Assembly (NCBI GenBank): GCA_946479515.1
Contig: CAMLGF010000006.1
Coordinates: 1 to 64,000 of the forward strand
Source of the DNA: an uncultured Pseudomonadota bacterium
GTDB lineage: Bacteria > Pseudomonadota > Gammaproteobacteria > Steroidobacterales > Steroidobacteraceae
Reading direction: 5' to 3'
DNA length: 64,000 nucleotides
Of this stretch, positions 53,551 to 63,051 are shown in pieces. Position 1 is the first letter of the stretch. Each line of letters starts with the position of its first letter. The notes under the pieces are model-generated. The model was given only the letters and a program-made list of their open reading frames with translations, did no database searches and was not told the DNA's origin. The translations under genes and the position numbers were made by a program.

Positions 53551-53916
53551 GTGACTGACCATACAAAAGACAAGACGATGCCTGCTCCTGCCAATAGGCG
53601 CCGCGCATCGCAGATCGTCCACGACGAACGTGGTAATGCGCGCGTCGAGTGGATCGACGCGGGCTATGCCGGGGTACCTCTGGAACGCGAGCCGCTGACC
53701 GTCGAGCAGACGCCGCCGCGCGGCGCCAACGCGCGGATGTCGGTGGAACGCGTGCGCTCCGCCGGATTCGATCCGTACGAGCGCGTGGGTGGTGCTCACC
53801 TGCCCGAGCCGAAGAAGCCGGCCGGCAAGCGTGATCTGCGCAAGCTGGGCGAATGGATCAAGCTGAAGCGTGAGCTGGAAGCCCGGCGCGGCCAGGACGA
53901 CGGCGAAGTCGAATAG
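53551..53916 (+). CDS. hypothetical protein
   Basis: 121 residues from GTG, or 112 from ATG at 53578. I do not recognise it. It is hydrophilic, without membrane segments: a stretch ASQIVHDERGNARVEWIDAG near residues 20-40, then a Pro/Arg-rich centre (SAGFDPYERVGG) and a charged C-terminal helix DLRKLGEWIKLKRELEARRG. The ordered codon use and position after the Nudix gene suggest a real gene, perhaps with a DNA- or RNA-contacting role, but that is a guess. Confidence 0.55.
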   Translation: MTDHTKDKTMPAPANRRRASQIVHDERGNARVEWIDAGYAGVPLEREPLTVEQTPPRGANARMSVERVRSAGFDPYERVGGAHLPEPKKPAGKRDLRKLGEWIKLKRELEARRGQDDGEVE

Positions 53917-53975
53917 CACTGCGGTGAGAGGCGGGTCTGGCGCGGGAGCAAGACAGCTCCGGCGACCGGTTGTGC

Positions 53976-54635
53976 TCACGCGAAGCGTTCGATGTGCGCG
54001 AGCTTGCGGGCACTGCCCCAACGATAGAAGCGGCGCAGCTCCGCCAGCGCTTCGCGCATGGCGCCGCGGCGCGGACGCTCCAGCAGGGCACCCATGCGGC
54101 GGCAGAAGCGCGCGGCATATCGCGACGCCAGCCGGTACAGTCCTTCGCGGCCCGCTGCCGCCACCGGATCGATGCGCGAGCGATCGAAAAGCGCGCGATG
54201 CAGTTCGCGGGGGAATCGCCCGGCATTCTGCGCGCTCAGCAACCAGGCACCCAGCACGTATTTGTCCACCTCCGCCTGCAGTTCGAGTTCGAGCAGAGTC
54301 ATGGGCTTGTCGTGGCCCGAGTTCCATGCCACGTACACGTAATGGCTGACGCCCTCGGCCACGGTGAGCCAGTCGGCGAGATTCTCGTGCGTCAGCGCGG
54401 CCATGGGATCGCGGCCCGCCAGTCGCTGCAGAACCTGGGCGTCGATGTACAAGGTCATCAACAACGTGTCGCCGTCCTCGGCCAGCAGCAATTGTTCGTC
54501 GCATTGGCGCGCCGTGGAAATCGCCGCGAGCCGCGCGCGATCGGTCAACAGGAATTCACGCACGTCCGGCGCCGCCGGCAGATCGTAGATCTGCGCCAGC
54601 GCTTCCTGCAGCAAGATCAGCGTCGCGTGGCTCAT
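53976..54635 (-). CDS. hypothetical protein, all-helical
   Basis: 219 residues, not recognised. No signal peptide or membrane helix. It is mainly helical, with AQIYDLPAAPDVREFLLTD near 14-32, a middle block GVSHYVYVAWNSGHDKPMTLLELELQAEVDKY and an Arg-rich C-terminal helix set (LERPRRGAMREALAELRRFYRWG). It begins 14 bases after the next hypothetical gene; the pair looks like a stable two-gene unit. The even residue composition supports coding. Confidence 0.65.
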   Translation of the reverse strand: MSHATLILLQEALAQIYDLPAAPDVREFLLTDRARLAAISTARQCDEQLLLAEDGDTLLMTLYIDAQVLQRLAGRDPMAALTHENLADWLTVAEGVSHYVYVAWNSGHDKPMTLLELELQAEVDKYVLGAWLLSAQNAGRFPRELHRALFDRSRIDPVAAAGREGLYRLASRYAARFCRRMGALLERPRRGAMREALAELRRFYRWGSARKLAHIERFA

Positions 54636-54649
54636 CGCATCGCCCGCAC

Positions 54650-55261
54650 TCAGTGCGACAGCGCGCTGCGCGCCGCGGGGGCGGGCTCGATGCCGAGCTT
54701 GCGCAGGATGCGCCGCGAGCGCTCGCTGCCGGTCTTGACCCACAGCTCGTAGAGCCGCAGCCGGTCCTGCGCGGAGTGCTGATAGGCGCTCTCGCTGATT
54801 TCGTTGAGCGCGTCCACCACCGGTTGAAACTTCGCGGCCAGCTCGGCGAACACCTGCCGCAGCGTGCGTCCGCGGCCCGCGGGCACCGATTCGGCAAGTG
54901 CTCCGTAGGCGCTGCCACCCATGGCCACGTGATAGTCGATGTCCACGAGCTTGCGGGCGAAGCCGGCGGAGAAGAAGCCGGCGATGAACAACGACACGTC
55001 TCCGAGTCGCTGCAGGCCGCGGCAGCGGGCCTCGGGCGTGGGCGCCTCGAGCGCCTCGCCGAGCATCATGACCAATGGCTTGAGCCTGCCGCGGGATCTT
55101 TCGTCGCGCTCGTAGAGCGCGTCGGGATCGGAAAACAACGTGAGCACGTTGACGACGTATTGTTCGGTTTCGCCCTCGACCGCCACGTGCTGGTGTGAGA
55201 GAGCGTCGTGCAATGCGTCCTTGAAGAACTCCTTCAGGTTCGCAACCGGCTGGATGGACAT
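54650..55261 (-). CDS. hypothetical protein paired with the downstream gene
   Basis: 203 residues, not recognised. Mostly helical and soluble: VANLKEFFKDALHDALSHQ at the start, then QYVVNVLTLFSDPDALYE, a Gly/Ala-rich helix pair (LGDVSLFIAGFFSAGFARKLVDIDYHVAMGGSAYGAL) and a C-terminal helical end. The hydrophobic middle could contact a membrane or ligand. It has GGGGTG before the ATG at 55261. A four-helix protein working with the product of the next gene is the simplest reading. Confidence 0.65.
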   Translation of the reverse strand: MSIQPVANLKEFFKDALHDALSHQHVAVEGETEQYVVNVLTLFSDPDALYERDERSRGRLKPLVMMLGEALEAPTPEARCRGLQRLGDVSLFIAGFFSAGFARKLVDIDYHVAMGGSAYGALAESVPAGRGRTLRQVFAELAAKFQPVVDALNEISESAYQHSAQDRLRLYELWVKTGSERSRRILRKLGIEPAPAARSALSH

Positions 55262-55429
55262 GTTCACCCCGCTGAGCCTCCGTCTGGCAACCTCTGTAAC
55301 GGCACCCCGTGGATTTATTGAGCGCGCGCGCCACGGGAGGTTCCGTGATGCATCAGTCGTTTTCGAGCTCGGCCATGCGTGCGCCGTTGGCAGCCACCGG
55401 GGCACACTGCTAACTACGTGCGAACGGGG

Positions 55430-56125
55430 TCACGTTTCGCCCAGCAGGGTCATCAGTTCGCCGACGTGCCTGACGCTCGCGTCCGCCGCGGGCAATGCCG
55501 CGGGCCACTGTTCGCCGGCGCGATTCACCCACACGGTGCGCATTCCGGCGGCTCGCGGGCCCACGACGTCCGCGTGCGGCTCGTCGCCTACAAACAGTAT
55601 GTCCGCGGGCTCGAGTGTCAGTGCCTCGGCCAGCGCCGCGTAGGCGCGCGGGTGCGGCTTGGCGCATCCGAGATCGCAGGCGCTCAGGCTCACCTCGAAG
55701 TGATGGGCGAGCCCGATGCGCCCGAGATCGGCGTTGCCATTGCTGAGCGATGCCAGCCGGTAGCGCGAGCGCAGCTTCGCGAGCGCCGGCAGCGTCTCGG
55801 CAAACGGCGTGACCTGATTGCGCGCCGCATGCCAGGCCGCGAAGGCGTCGTGGGCGATGTCCCTGTCATAGCCCGCGGCGGCCGCGGCCCGCGCGAGGGT
55901 CTCGCGCCGCAGATAGGTGAGATCGTGGGCGCGATGCGGCTCGTCGCGCAACAGCTCGGCGCGCATCGCCTGCATCGCTTCCGCTGGAAATCTCTCGGGT
56001 ATGCGTGGGTACCGCTGGCGCAGCCAATCGGCGAGAATGCGCTCTGCGCGCAGCAGCACCGGCTCGATTTCCCAGAGCGTGTTGTCGAGATCGAAGCAGA
56101 TCGCGCGCAAGGCGCCGAATGGCAT
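55430..56125 (-). CDS. HAD-superfamily phosphatase (YigB-like)
   Basis: 231 residues with ICFDLDNTLWE at about 9-19 (nucleophile Asp and +2 Asp), ASLSNGN near 123-129, KPHP (Lys) near 156-159 and FVGDEPHADVVG near 177-188. The DLDNTLW variant is typical of YigB/YjjG-type FMN or nucleotide phosphatases. The cap is helical. It is divergent from the GST-like gene with 43 bases between starts. The substrate is unassigned. Confidence 0.85.
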   Translation of the reverse strand: MPFGALRAICFDLDNTLWEIEPVLLRAERILADWLRQRYPRIPERFPAEAMQAMRAELLRDEPHRAHDLTYLRRETLARAAAAAGYDRDIAHDAFAAWHAARNQVTPFAETLPALAKLRSRYRLASLSNGNADLGRIGLAHHFEVSLSACDLGCAKPHPRAYAALAEALTLEPADILFVGDEPHADVVGPRAAGMRTVWVNRAGEQWPAALPAADASVRHVGELMTLLGET

Positions 56126-56168
56126 GCGGCGCAGTGTACTGGGGTTCGCCTTGCAGGGGTCGTCACGC

Positions 56169-56822
56169 ATGACGCAATTGCTGCTGATCATCGGCAACAA
56201 GAACTATTCGTCCTGGTCGCTGCGGCCCTGGATTCTCCTCAAGCACCTGGGGCTGGAATTCGACGAGCGGCTCATTCCGCTGGACACCGCCGAATTCACG
56301 CGTGACATCGCCGCCCTCAGTCCGACGCGACGCGTGCCCGTGCTCAGGCACGGCTCGCTGCTGCTGTGGGATTCGCTGGCGATCTGCGAATACGCCTGCG
56401 AACTTGCCGGCGGGGGTTGGCCTCGCGAGCGCGAGGCACGCGCCGTGGCGCGCTCGGTTTGCGCCGAGATGCATGCCGGCTTCAGCATCCTGCGTTCACA
56501 ATGGCCCATGAACGCGCGCGCACTGGGGCGACGGACCCCGACAAACCCGGAGCGCGCGGCGGATCTGGCCCGCATCGAGGACGTATGGGCGGAGTGCCGC
56601 CGCCGCTTCGGCGCGAACGGCCCCTGGCTGTTCGGGGAGTACACGGCGGCCGATGCGATGTATGCGCCCGTGGTGCTTCGCATGCGCACGTATGGCGCGC
56701 AGCTGCGCCCGGGCTCGGCCGAATACTCGGCCACCGTGCTCGGCGACGCGCACCTGCGGGCATGGCTGGCCGCGGCCGAAGCGGAGACCTGGACGATCGA
56801 AGCGTCCGAGATCGGACGATAG
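56169..56822 (+). CDS. glutathione S-transferase family protein
   Basis: 217 residues. LIIGNKNYSSWSLRPWILLKH at the start is the hallmark of a GST subgroup with Ser catalytic positions (the NKxYSSWSLRPW form). The motif RRVPVLRHGS and glutathione contact DSLAICEYACE follow, then a C-terminal helical domain. The substrate is unknown. It is six bases upstream of the S9 peptidase gene, so the two are probably co-transcribed. Confidence 0.88.
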   Translation: MTQLLLIIGNKNYSSWSLRPWILLKHLGLEFDERLIPLDTAEFTRDIAALSPTRRVPVLRHGSLLLWDSLAICEYACELAGGGWPREREARAVARSVCAEMHAGFSILRSQWPMNARALGRRTPTNPERAADLARIEDVWAECRRRFGANGPWLFGEYTAADAMYAPVVLRMRTYGAQLRPGSAEYSATVLGDAHLRAWLAAAEAETWTIEASEIGR

Positions 56823-56828
56823 CTGGAG

Positions 56829-58880
56829 ATGCGAATGAAGAACTGGTTGATCCTCGCGGCCGCCGCCGCCTGCGCCTGCGGCTACTCTCTGGCCGTCACG
56901 GCGGCCCCGCTCACGCCGCACGATCTCAACAGCCTGATACGCGTCAGCGATCCGCAGGTGTCGCCCGACGGGCGCTACGTCGTGTACGTACAGCGCGAGA
57001 CGGATTTCGATGCCAACCGCGGGCGCAACGACCTGTGGCTCGTTGACCTAGAGGATCCGCGCGGCAAGCCGCGGCGGCTCACGCAACACTCTTCCAACGA
57101 CACGCATCCGCGCTGGTCGGCGGACGGCGCGAGCATCTATTTCCTCTCGTCCCGCACCGGTGCCACGCAGGTGTGGCGCCTGCCCTTCAATGGCGGCGAA
57201 GCAGTGCAGATCACCGCCTATCCGCTCGACGTGGGCACGTTCCGCTTCTCCGACGACGGCCGGCTGATCGCCCTGTCGATGGAAGTGTTCCCCGATTGCG
57301 GGGACCTGCAGTGCACGCGCGAGCGTCTGGAGGCGGCCGCGAAAAGCAAGGTGTCCGCGCGCCGATTCGACGAGCTGTTCGTGCGCCACTGGGATACCTG
57401 GAGCAATGGCACGCGCAGCAACCTGTTCGTGGCGCCGGTGAAACCGGACGGCCGCGCCGGCGCCGCGGTCAATGTGTCGCAGCCGCTGCTCGCCGACGTC
57501 CCATCGAAGCCCTTTGGTGGCGACGAGGAATTCGCGTTCAGCCCCGACGGCACGCACATCGTGTTCAGCGCGCGCGTGGCCGGCCGCGAAGAGCCATGGT
57601 CGACCAATTTCGATCTGTATGAGGCAGCATCGGCCGGCGGCTCGGCGCCGAAGAATCTGACCGCGGACAATCCGGCGTGGGACACGCAGCCCGTGTTCCT
57701 GAAGAACGGCGACCTTGCCTGGCTGGCGATGGATCGGCCCGGGTTCGAAGCCGACCGCTTTCGCATCAAGCTGCGCCGGGGCACCGCGGTGCGCGACGTC
57801 GCCCGCGACTGGGACCGCTCCGTGCAACACCTGGCGGTGGCGCGCGACGGCCGCACCCTGCTTGCCACCGCCAGCGATCTCGGCCAGACGCCGCTGTTCG
57901 AAGTGGACCCGGCATCCGGCCGGGTGAGCAAGGTCTCCGGCCCCGGCGCCATCGGCGACTTCTCCCCGGCCAGGCGTGGCACCGTCGCGGTCTGGCACGA
58001 CATCGCCACGCCGCCCGATCTCTATCTACTCACCGGGCGCGGCGCCGCGCGGCGGCTCACCCAGGTCAACGAGGCGCTGCTCGCGGAACGCTCGCTGGGC
58101 GGCTTCGAGCAGTTCACTTTCAAGGGCTGGAACGACGAGACCGTGCATGGCTACCTGGTGAACCCGCCCGATTTCTCCAGGACCGGCCGGTACCCGGTGG
58201 CCTTCGTCGTTCACGGCGGTCCGCAGGTGAGCTTCGGCAATCACTGGAACTGGCGATGGAACGTACAGGCATTCGCCGCGCGCGGCTATGCGGTGGTGTT
58301 CATCGACTTCCACGGGTCGCCGGGCTACGGGCAGGCGTTCACGGATTCCATCAGCCAACACTGGGGCGACCGGCCGTTCGAAGACCTGCAGAAAGGACTG
58401 GCGGCGGCGCTCACGAAATACCCCTGGCTCGACGGCTCGCGCGCCTGCTCGCTGGGAGCATCGTACGGCGGCTACATGCAGAACTGGATCGCCGGAAACT
58501 GGCCGGAGCGGTTCAAGTGCATCGTCAACCACGACGGCATCTTCGATGCGCGCATGATGTACTACACGACCGAAGAGCTGTGGTTCGCCGAGTGGGAAAA
58601 CGGCGGCCCTTACCACCTGGCGCCGCAGATCCACGAGCGTTTCAACCCGGCGAACCACGTGTCGAAGTGGAAGACGCCCATGCTCGTGATCCACGGCGAG
58701 AGGGACTTCCGGGTGCCGTACACTCAGGGCATCGCCACGTTCACGGCCCTGCAGCGGCAGGGAGTCGAAAGCCGGCTGATCGTGTTCCCCGATGAGAATC
58801 ACTGGGTGCTCAAGCCCGCCAACAGCGACTACTGGTACACCACGGTGCTCGACTGGCTGGACGCGCACACGCGGCGCTGA
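56829..58880 (+). CDS. exported S9-family prolyl oligopeptidase-like peptidase
   Basis: 683 residues with a signal peptide (ending VTA-A). The N-terminal half is a beta-propeller of WD40-like repeats (SPDGRYVVYVQ, SADGASIYFLSS, SPDGTHIVFSA). The C-terminal alpha/beta hydrolase domain has the nucleophile motif GASYGGY, acid in HGERDFRVPY and His in DENHWV. The layout is that of S9C peptidases (dipeptidyl-peptidase 5/acylaminoacyl-peptidase). It acts in the periplasm on short peptides. Its stop is nine bases from that of the convergent lipoprotein gene. Confidence 0.92.
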   Translation: MRMKNWLILAAAAACACGYSLAVTAAPLTPHDLNSLIRVSDPQVSPDGRYVVYVQRETDFDANRGRNDLWLVDLEDPRGKPRRLTQHSSNDTHPRWSADGASIYFLSSRTGATQVWRLPFNGGEAVQITAYPLDVGTFRFSDDGRLIALSMEVFPDCGDLQCTRERLEAAAKSKVSARRFDELFVRHWDTWSNGTRSNLFVAPVKPDGRAGAAVNVSQPLLADVPSKPFGGDEEFAFSPDGTHIVFSARVAGREEPWSTNFDLYEAASAGGSAPKNLTADNPAWDTQPVFLKNGDLAWLAMDRPGFEADRFRIKLRRGTAVRDVARDWDRSVQHLAVARDGRTLLATASDLGQTPLFEVDPASGRVSKVSGPGAIGDFSPARRGTVAVWHDIATPPDLYLLTGRGAARRLTQVNEALLAERSLGGFEQFTFKGWNDETVHGYLVNPPDFSRTGRYPVAFVVHGGPQVSFGNHWNWRWNVQAFAARGYAVVFIDFHGSPGYGQAFTDSISQHWGDRPFEDLQKGLAAALTKYPWLDGSRACSLGASYGGYMQNWIAGNWPERFKCIVNHDGIFDARMMYYTTEELWFAEWENGGPYHLAPQIHERFNPANHVSKWKTPMLVIHGERDFRVPYTQGIATFTALQRQGVESRLIVFPDENHWVLKPANSDYWYTTVLDWLDAHTRR

Positions 58881-58889
58881 GCGGCGAAG

Positions 58890-59357
58890 CTACTTGCGGC
58901 GGAAGAATTCCGGCGGCGAACCGCCGCAGGAATAGCGCACCGAGTTGGCGTCTTCCGCGGGCTGGATGTCGCAGGTGCCCGCGGGCCGCACGTCCTTGGG
59001 CAGCAAGGCCGTGAACAGTTCGGGCTGTTCGCGCAGATTGCGCCACTGGCCTTCCTGCGTGAAGGTGAGCGCGCGCTGCACGATCTTCTTGCCGTCCGCG
59101 GAAAGCTCGAGGTTCAGCAGACGGCCGAACACTCCATGCGCATCACGCCGCTCGACGTACACGGCCTCGTCGGTGACCATGCGGGCGCGCACCGGCACGA
59201 TGGTGAGCTCGGCACCGCTGTCGCTCTGCCAGACTCCGGCCGTCGCCTGTTTGAACTGTTCGACCGCAGCGCGGTTCTTCTTTTCCTGCGTGACACAGGC
59301 CACGAGGAACACGGCGGTCAGCGCCAGCGATGCGATGCGCAACGAAATCGGTCTCAT
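58890..59357 (-). CDS. small lipoprotein, possibly CpcT/CpeT-like fold
   Basis: 155 residues. The lipobox is FLVAC (Cys21). The mature part is beta-rich with EAVYVERRDAHGVFGRLLNLELSADG, then GQWRNLREQPELFTALLP and a CDIQPAEDANSVRYSCGG end with two Cys that could pair. The spacing of the VYVEQ-like strand and the terminal C...S-x-x-Y-x-C-G pattern recalls CpcT/CpeT bilin-lyase-like proteins, but the similarity is weak. It is six bases downstream of the ATP-grasp gene. Confidence 0.6.
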   Translation of the reverse strand: MRPISLRIASLALTAVFLVACVTQEKKNRAAVEQFKQATAGVWQSDSGAELTIVPVRARMVTDEAVYVERRDAHGVFGRLLNLELSADGKKIVQRALTFTQEGQWRNLREQPELFTALLPKDVRPAGTCDIQPAEDANSVRYSCGGSPPEFFRRK

Positions 59358-59363
59358 GAGCCT

Positions 59364-60398
59364 TCATCCATAGTAGGCGCGCCACTCTGCCTGATATGCC
59401 GCGCCCAGCGCGAGCAGTTTTTCCAGCAGATCGGAGTAGCTCACGCCCGCGGCCTTGGCGGACTGCGCGAAATCCTCGTCGGCCGCGAGATTCGGGTTGG
59501 GGTTGGCCTCGATCACGTAGATCTGGCCCTCGGCGTTCATGCGGTAATCGATGCGCGCGCAGCCGGACAGGCCCAGCGACCGATAGACGCGACGCGACAG
59601 CTTGTCGAGCCGCGCGACCACGGTTGGCGGCAGATCCTTGGCCTCGTGCGTGTCGATGCCATGCCTTTTCTGGTACTTCTTGTCCCACTTCACGCGACGC
59701 GTGGCGATCCCGGCGCCGGATTCCGACATCGAGCCGAACTTCATTTCCCACACCGGCAGCCGCGTGAGCCGGTCATTGCCCATCACGCCCACGTACAGCT
59801 CGCGCCCTTCGATGTACTCCTCGACCAGTGCGTCGGTCTGCACCTGGTCGTGCACGAACTCGATGCGCTGCTTGAGCTGCTGCTTGTCGGTGACGATGGA
59901 TGCCTGCGAAATGCCAAGCGAAGCATCCTCGGTGGTCGACTTCACGAACAGCGGGTATTTGATCTTGCGCGGCAGCCTGAGCTTGATGCCCCGGCGGAAC
60001 ACCGCGAACTGCGGCGACGGGATGCGGTGGTAGCTCAGCAGCTGCTTGCACAGCGGTTTGTCGCGCGACAGCAGCAGCCCGCGCGGATTACAGCCCGTGT
60101 AGGGCTGGCGCAGCAGTTCGAGGAAGGCCACCACGTGCTGGTCGTAGGTGACGATGCCGTCGAACTCCTCCAGCAGGTTGAAGACGATCTCGGGCTTCCA
60201 CTCGGTGATCACCGAGCGCAGTTCCTCGACGGAGTCGGAAATGCCCAGGCAGCGCACCTCGTGCCCCGACTTCTTGAGGGTCGAGACCACGTCGTACTCG
60301 GTACGCCATTCTTCGATTTGTTTGTCGCTGTGCCCCTCGAGCGAATCGGGCGGGACCAGCGTTGAGTGCATCACGACCAGCGTGCGCAGACGCTTCAT
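59364..60398 (-). CDS. ATP-grasp ligase, D-alanine-D-alanine ligase-like
   Basis: 344 residues. The N-terminus ends in NLLEEFDG, then ATP-grasp parts: YPLFVKSTTEDASLGIS (nucleotide-binding Lys), LVEEYIEGRELYVGVMG, and metal-binding ARIDYRMNAEGQIYVIEANPNPNLA. The fold is that of Ddl but the substrate loop differs, so it is unlikely to be the cell-wall Ddl. It is coupled to the metallopeptidase gene (ATGA at 60395-60398) and followed by a lipoprotein. It probably ligates an amino acid or peptide; the partners are unknown. Confidence 0.82.
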   Translation of the reverse strand: MKRLRTLVVMHSTLVPPDSLEGHSDKQIEEWRTEYDVVSTLKKSGHEVRCLGISDSVEELRSVITEWKPEIVFNLLEEFDGIVTYDQHVVAFLELLRQPYTGCNPRGLLLSRDKPLCKQLLSYHRIPSPQFAVFRRGIKLRLPRKIKYPLFVKSTTEDASLGISQASIVTDKQQLKQRIEFVHDQVQTDALVEEYIEGRELYVGVMGNDRLTRLPVWEMKFGSMSESGAGIATRRVKWDKKYQKRHGIDTHEAKDLPPTVVARLDKLSRRVYRSLGLSGCARIDYRMNAEGQIYVIEANPNPNLAADEDFAQSAKAAGVSYSDLLEKLLALGAAYQAEWRAYYG

Positions 60399-61441
60399 AA
60401 TGCGAGTGTCGGACTTTCACCCTGCGCATACAAGCGCGTTAGGTAGACGACCATCCACCGGGCGTGACGGAGGGTATCCCGACGGCTGCCGCGTACCCAC
60501 AGGCGCAGCTTCTCGGCCCGCTCCACCACGATCTTGAGGATCTGTTCGACGCTGTAACGCTCGGCGTCCATCTCACGCATCGTGGCGTTCACCAGGTGCG
60601 ACTCGTGCGCGCGCAGGAACGTACTGGCCCGGCGTGCATTGGCGCGCAGCTTCTCCGCGCAGAACACGCGCTCCAGCAGGTGATCCGTGACCGTGCGGCG
60701 ATACATGCTGTGGCGTGCGAGCTTGCGCCGGTAGTGTTCGGCGAGCGTGCGGGTGTTTTCGCGCAGCGGCTCGATGACCTCGCGATTCCTCACCGGCGCG
60801 CGCGCGCCCCTCACGCTCCCGAGCAACTCGTCGACGAACTCGAGTTTGTGGAACGCCGGCCACTGCGCGTAAGTGCGCCGCCACGAGGAATTCGGCTTGA
60901 GCCACACGGCGAAGGTCTCGGCGAAATCCTCGCAGGGATGCGCCTGCGCGTACCACTCACCCAGGTGTTGCACGTATCGGCGACTGCCGGGCCGCGCCTT
61001 GTAGGTGTCCGGATAGGGCAGCGAGGCCGGGCCGAACACTTCCCGCCAGCGCTTTCGTCGGCGCAGCCGGTAGGCGGTGTCGATGGCGTGTCCCGCCTCG
61101 TGGCGCAGTATGCGCATCGCGCTTTCCGCGCTGCCGCCTTCCACGTTGCGCATCATGCGCCGCTCGAGACGTTCGAGGCGCGGATGCGCCAGGTAGAAAG
61201 GCACGGCGATTCCCGGCACGCCATCGGGAGAAAACCACTCCTCGGAGAGCCAGACGTGCGGGCGGAAACGGATGTCACGCTTGGCGAGCTCGCGATACAG
61301 GCGGCGCACGCGTTTCGCCAGCGGCGAGCGCTCGATCTTGAGCTTCAGATCGCAGAAGCGCAGGCCGAGCAATTGCTCGTCGGTCATTCGGGTCCAGGAG
61401 CGCGTGGCCCGCCGGACGCGGGTGGCACGCGTGGACGACAT
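60395..61441 (-). CDS. putative zinc metallopeptidase
   Basis: 348 residues, no signal peptide, very basic (many Arg) at both ends. The zinc motif HEAGH is at 114-118 and EDFAETFAVWL (171-181) supplies the third ligand. This matches a family of uncharacterised zinc-binding metallopeptidases encoded next to ATP-grasp ligases in many proteobacteria. The C-terminal 130 residues are helical and Arg-rich. The function is unknown; it is the first gene of the peptidase-ligase-lipoprotein run. Confidence 0.8.
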   Translation of the reverse strand: MSSTRATRVRRATRSWTRMTDEQLLGLRFCDLKLKIERSPLAKRVRRLYRELAKRDIRFRPHVWLSEEWFSPDGVPGIAVPFYLAHPRLERLERRMMRNVEGGSAESAMRILRHEAGHAIDTAYRLRRRKRWREVFGPASLPYPDTYKARPGSRRYVQHLGEWYAQAHPCEDFAETFAVWLKPNSSWRRTYAQWPAFHKLEFVDELLGSVRGARAPVRNREVIEPLRENTRTLAEHYRRKLARHSMYRRTVTDHLLERVFCAEKLRANARRASTFLRAHESHLVNATMREMDAERYSVEQILKIVVERAEKLRLWVRGSRRDTLRHARWMVVYLTRLYAQGESPTLAL

Positions 61442-61476
61442 GGCCCGACTTTAAGCGAGTCCGGTGGCTCCGGGAA

Positions 61477-63051
61477 TCAGCTTCCGAGGGTCACCAGCGC
61501 GTGGGTGAGAACTCGATCCGCGGTGTCGATGACCACCTCTTTTTTCATCAGGCTGTTACGCCAGATTCCCGGAATTGCGCTCACACCGTGGTGCGCGCCG
61601 GCCAGGGCGCCATAGGTGGCGGTGACCACGTCCGCGTCCCGCCCGAGGTTGGCGGCGAGCAGCGCCCCTTCGCGGAAGCTGTCGGACTGGTGAAATGCCC
61701 AGAGCGCCGCTTCCAGAGCCTGAAGGATATGTCCGCCACCGGTGATGTCCGGGGGCATCCTGCGGGCATACGAGCCCTCGTAGACCGTGACCACTTCCAG
61801 GCGCGTGTTGGCATTTGCCCAGAGGTCTCGGGGCGGCTTGAGGATGGCCGATTTGTCCCGGCCCGCGAGCGCCAGGTGCATCATGGCGGCCAGCAAGCGC
61901 ACGCAATCGAGCACCAGCGGCGCCTGGGCCGTGATGCGCGCGGCCTCCACTGCCCGGGCGACGGCGGTCGCGGCATCGGCGAAGAAATACATGACCACCG
62001 GCGCGACCCGCGACAGTGGGTCCTTGTCCAGCTGGTCAGGGTCATGCGACCCGGCAAAGGGCTGATGTTTGTAGAGGGCGGTGGCCAGCGAGCGGGCCAC
62101 GTTCGCCGCGATCCCCACGCACTGACCGGTGGCGCTGCCATGGCCTTCGCGCTGCCAGCGCGCGTATCGCTGCACCTGGTCCAGGGCATCGAAGCCCTCG
62201 CGCTCCAGCAGGCTGTCCGCCAGCAACAGGGCCATGGCCGTGTCGTCGGTCCAGGCGCCGCGCGGCAGATCGAATGGCCCACCACCCAGCAGATCGCCCA
62301 CCTTTGCGAAGGTGCCCGGCTTGCGGAACTGGGTGTGAACGGCCAGCGCGTCGCCTACCGCCAATCCCATGAGGGCGCCCTGGAAGCGTTCGCGCAGGGT
62401 GCGCGCAGCGTCCAGAACGTCCGGTGCCTGCATGGGGTCGGGCTCCTGCTCGAGTGCGGCGCCGCGCAGCGACTCCGCGGGAGCGGACCTGGCCGCGGCC
62501 GGCGCCGCCTCGGGCCTGGTGGCGGCCGGCGCCGCCGGAACGGCCAAGCTCCAGCTCAGAATGAAGTCGCGTTGTTCGTCGGTCTCGGGCACGTCCGGCC
62601 AGGTGTGCGAGCGCTGGTTCTGCTGCCACAGCTCGTTGAGCCGCAGCAGCGCGGCATCGGGCGGCAGACCGCCATGCTCGATCAGGTGACAGCCGATGAC
62701 CGTGCCGGTGCGACCGATTCCGGCGCGGCAGTGCACGTACACCCGCCTGCCCTGCCTGAGAAAGCCGTCCAGCGTGGCCAGTATCTGCGCCATGATCAGC
62801 GCATCGCCCGGGACACCATGATCGGTGATCGGCTTGCGGACATAGTGCACGCTGCCGGGTAGATAGATGTCGTAGGGCGGCAGCTCCTCGGCCTCGGTCA
62901 GGTCGATGAACGCGTCGAAGCCCGCATCGAGGAATTTCTGGATGCGCGTCTCGGCTTCCTTCGGGGTCCTGCCGCCCGGATATCTTCCCGCCAGCAGCCG
63001 GTCGTCGATGACCCAGTAAGATTCAGCGAGCGGTTTGCGAACTTTCGGCAT
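61477..63051 (-). CDS. fusion of dual-specificity phosphatase and ADP-ribosylglycohydrolase
   Basis: 524 residues in two parts. Residues 1-170 form a dual-specificity phosphatase: [11 protein letters not shown] at 107-117 with nucleophile Cys108, Arg114 and a candidate acid Asp77. An Ala/Pro-rich linker spans 171-215. Residues about 220-520 form a DraG-type ADP-ribosylglycohydrolase: [12 protein letters not shown], then WTDDT at 267-271 (metal ligands) and [20 protein letters not shown]. It would remove phosphate and ADP-ribose groups from proteins or nucleic acids. The start overlaps ttcA by 29 bases. Confidence 0.88.
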   Translation of the reverse strand: MPKVRKPLAESYWVIDDRLLAGRYPGGRTPKEAETRIQKFLDAGFDAFIDLTEAEELPPYDIYLPGSVHYVRKPITDHGVPGDALIMAQILATLDGFLRQGRRVYVHCRAGIGRTGTVIGCHLIEHGGLPPDAALLRLNELWQQNQRSHTWPDVPETDEQRDFILSWSLAVPAAPAATRPEAAPAAARSAPAESLRGAALEQEPDPMQAPDVLDAARTLRERFQGALMGLAVGDALAVHTQFRKPGTFAKVGDLLGGGPFDLPRGAWTDDTAMALLLADSLLEREGFDALDQVQRYARWQREGHGSATGQCVGIAANVARSLATALYKHQPFAGSHDPDQLDKDPLSRVAPVVMYFFADAATAVARAVEAARITAQAPLVLDCVRLLAAMMHLALAGRDKSAILKPPRDLWANANTRLEVVTVYEGSYARRMPPDITGGGHILQALEAALWAFHQSDSFREGALLAANLGRDADVVTATYGALAGAHHGVSAIPGIWRNSLMKKEVVIDTADRVLTHALVTLGS

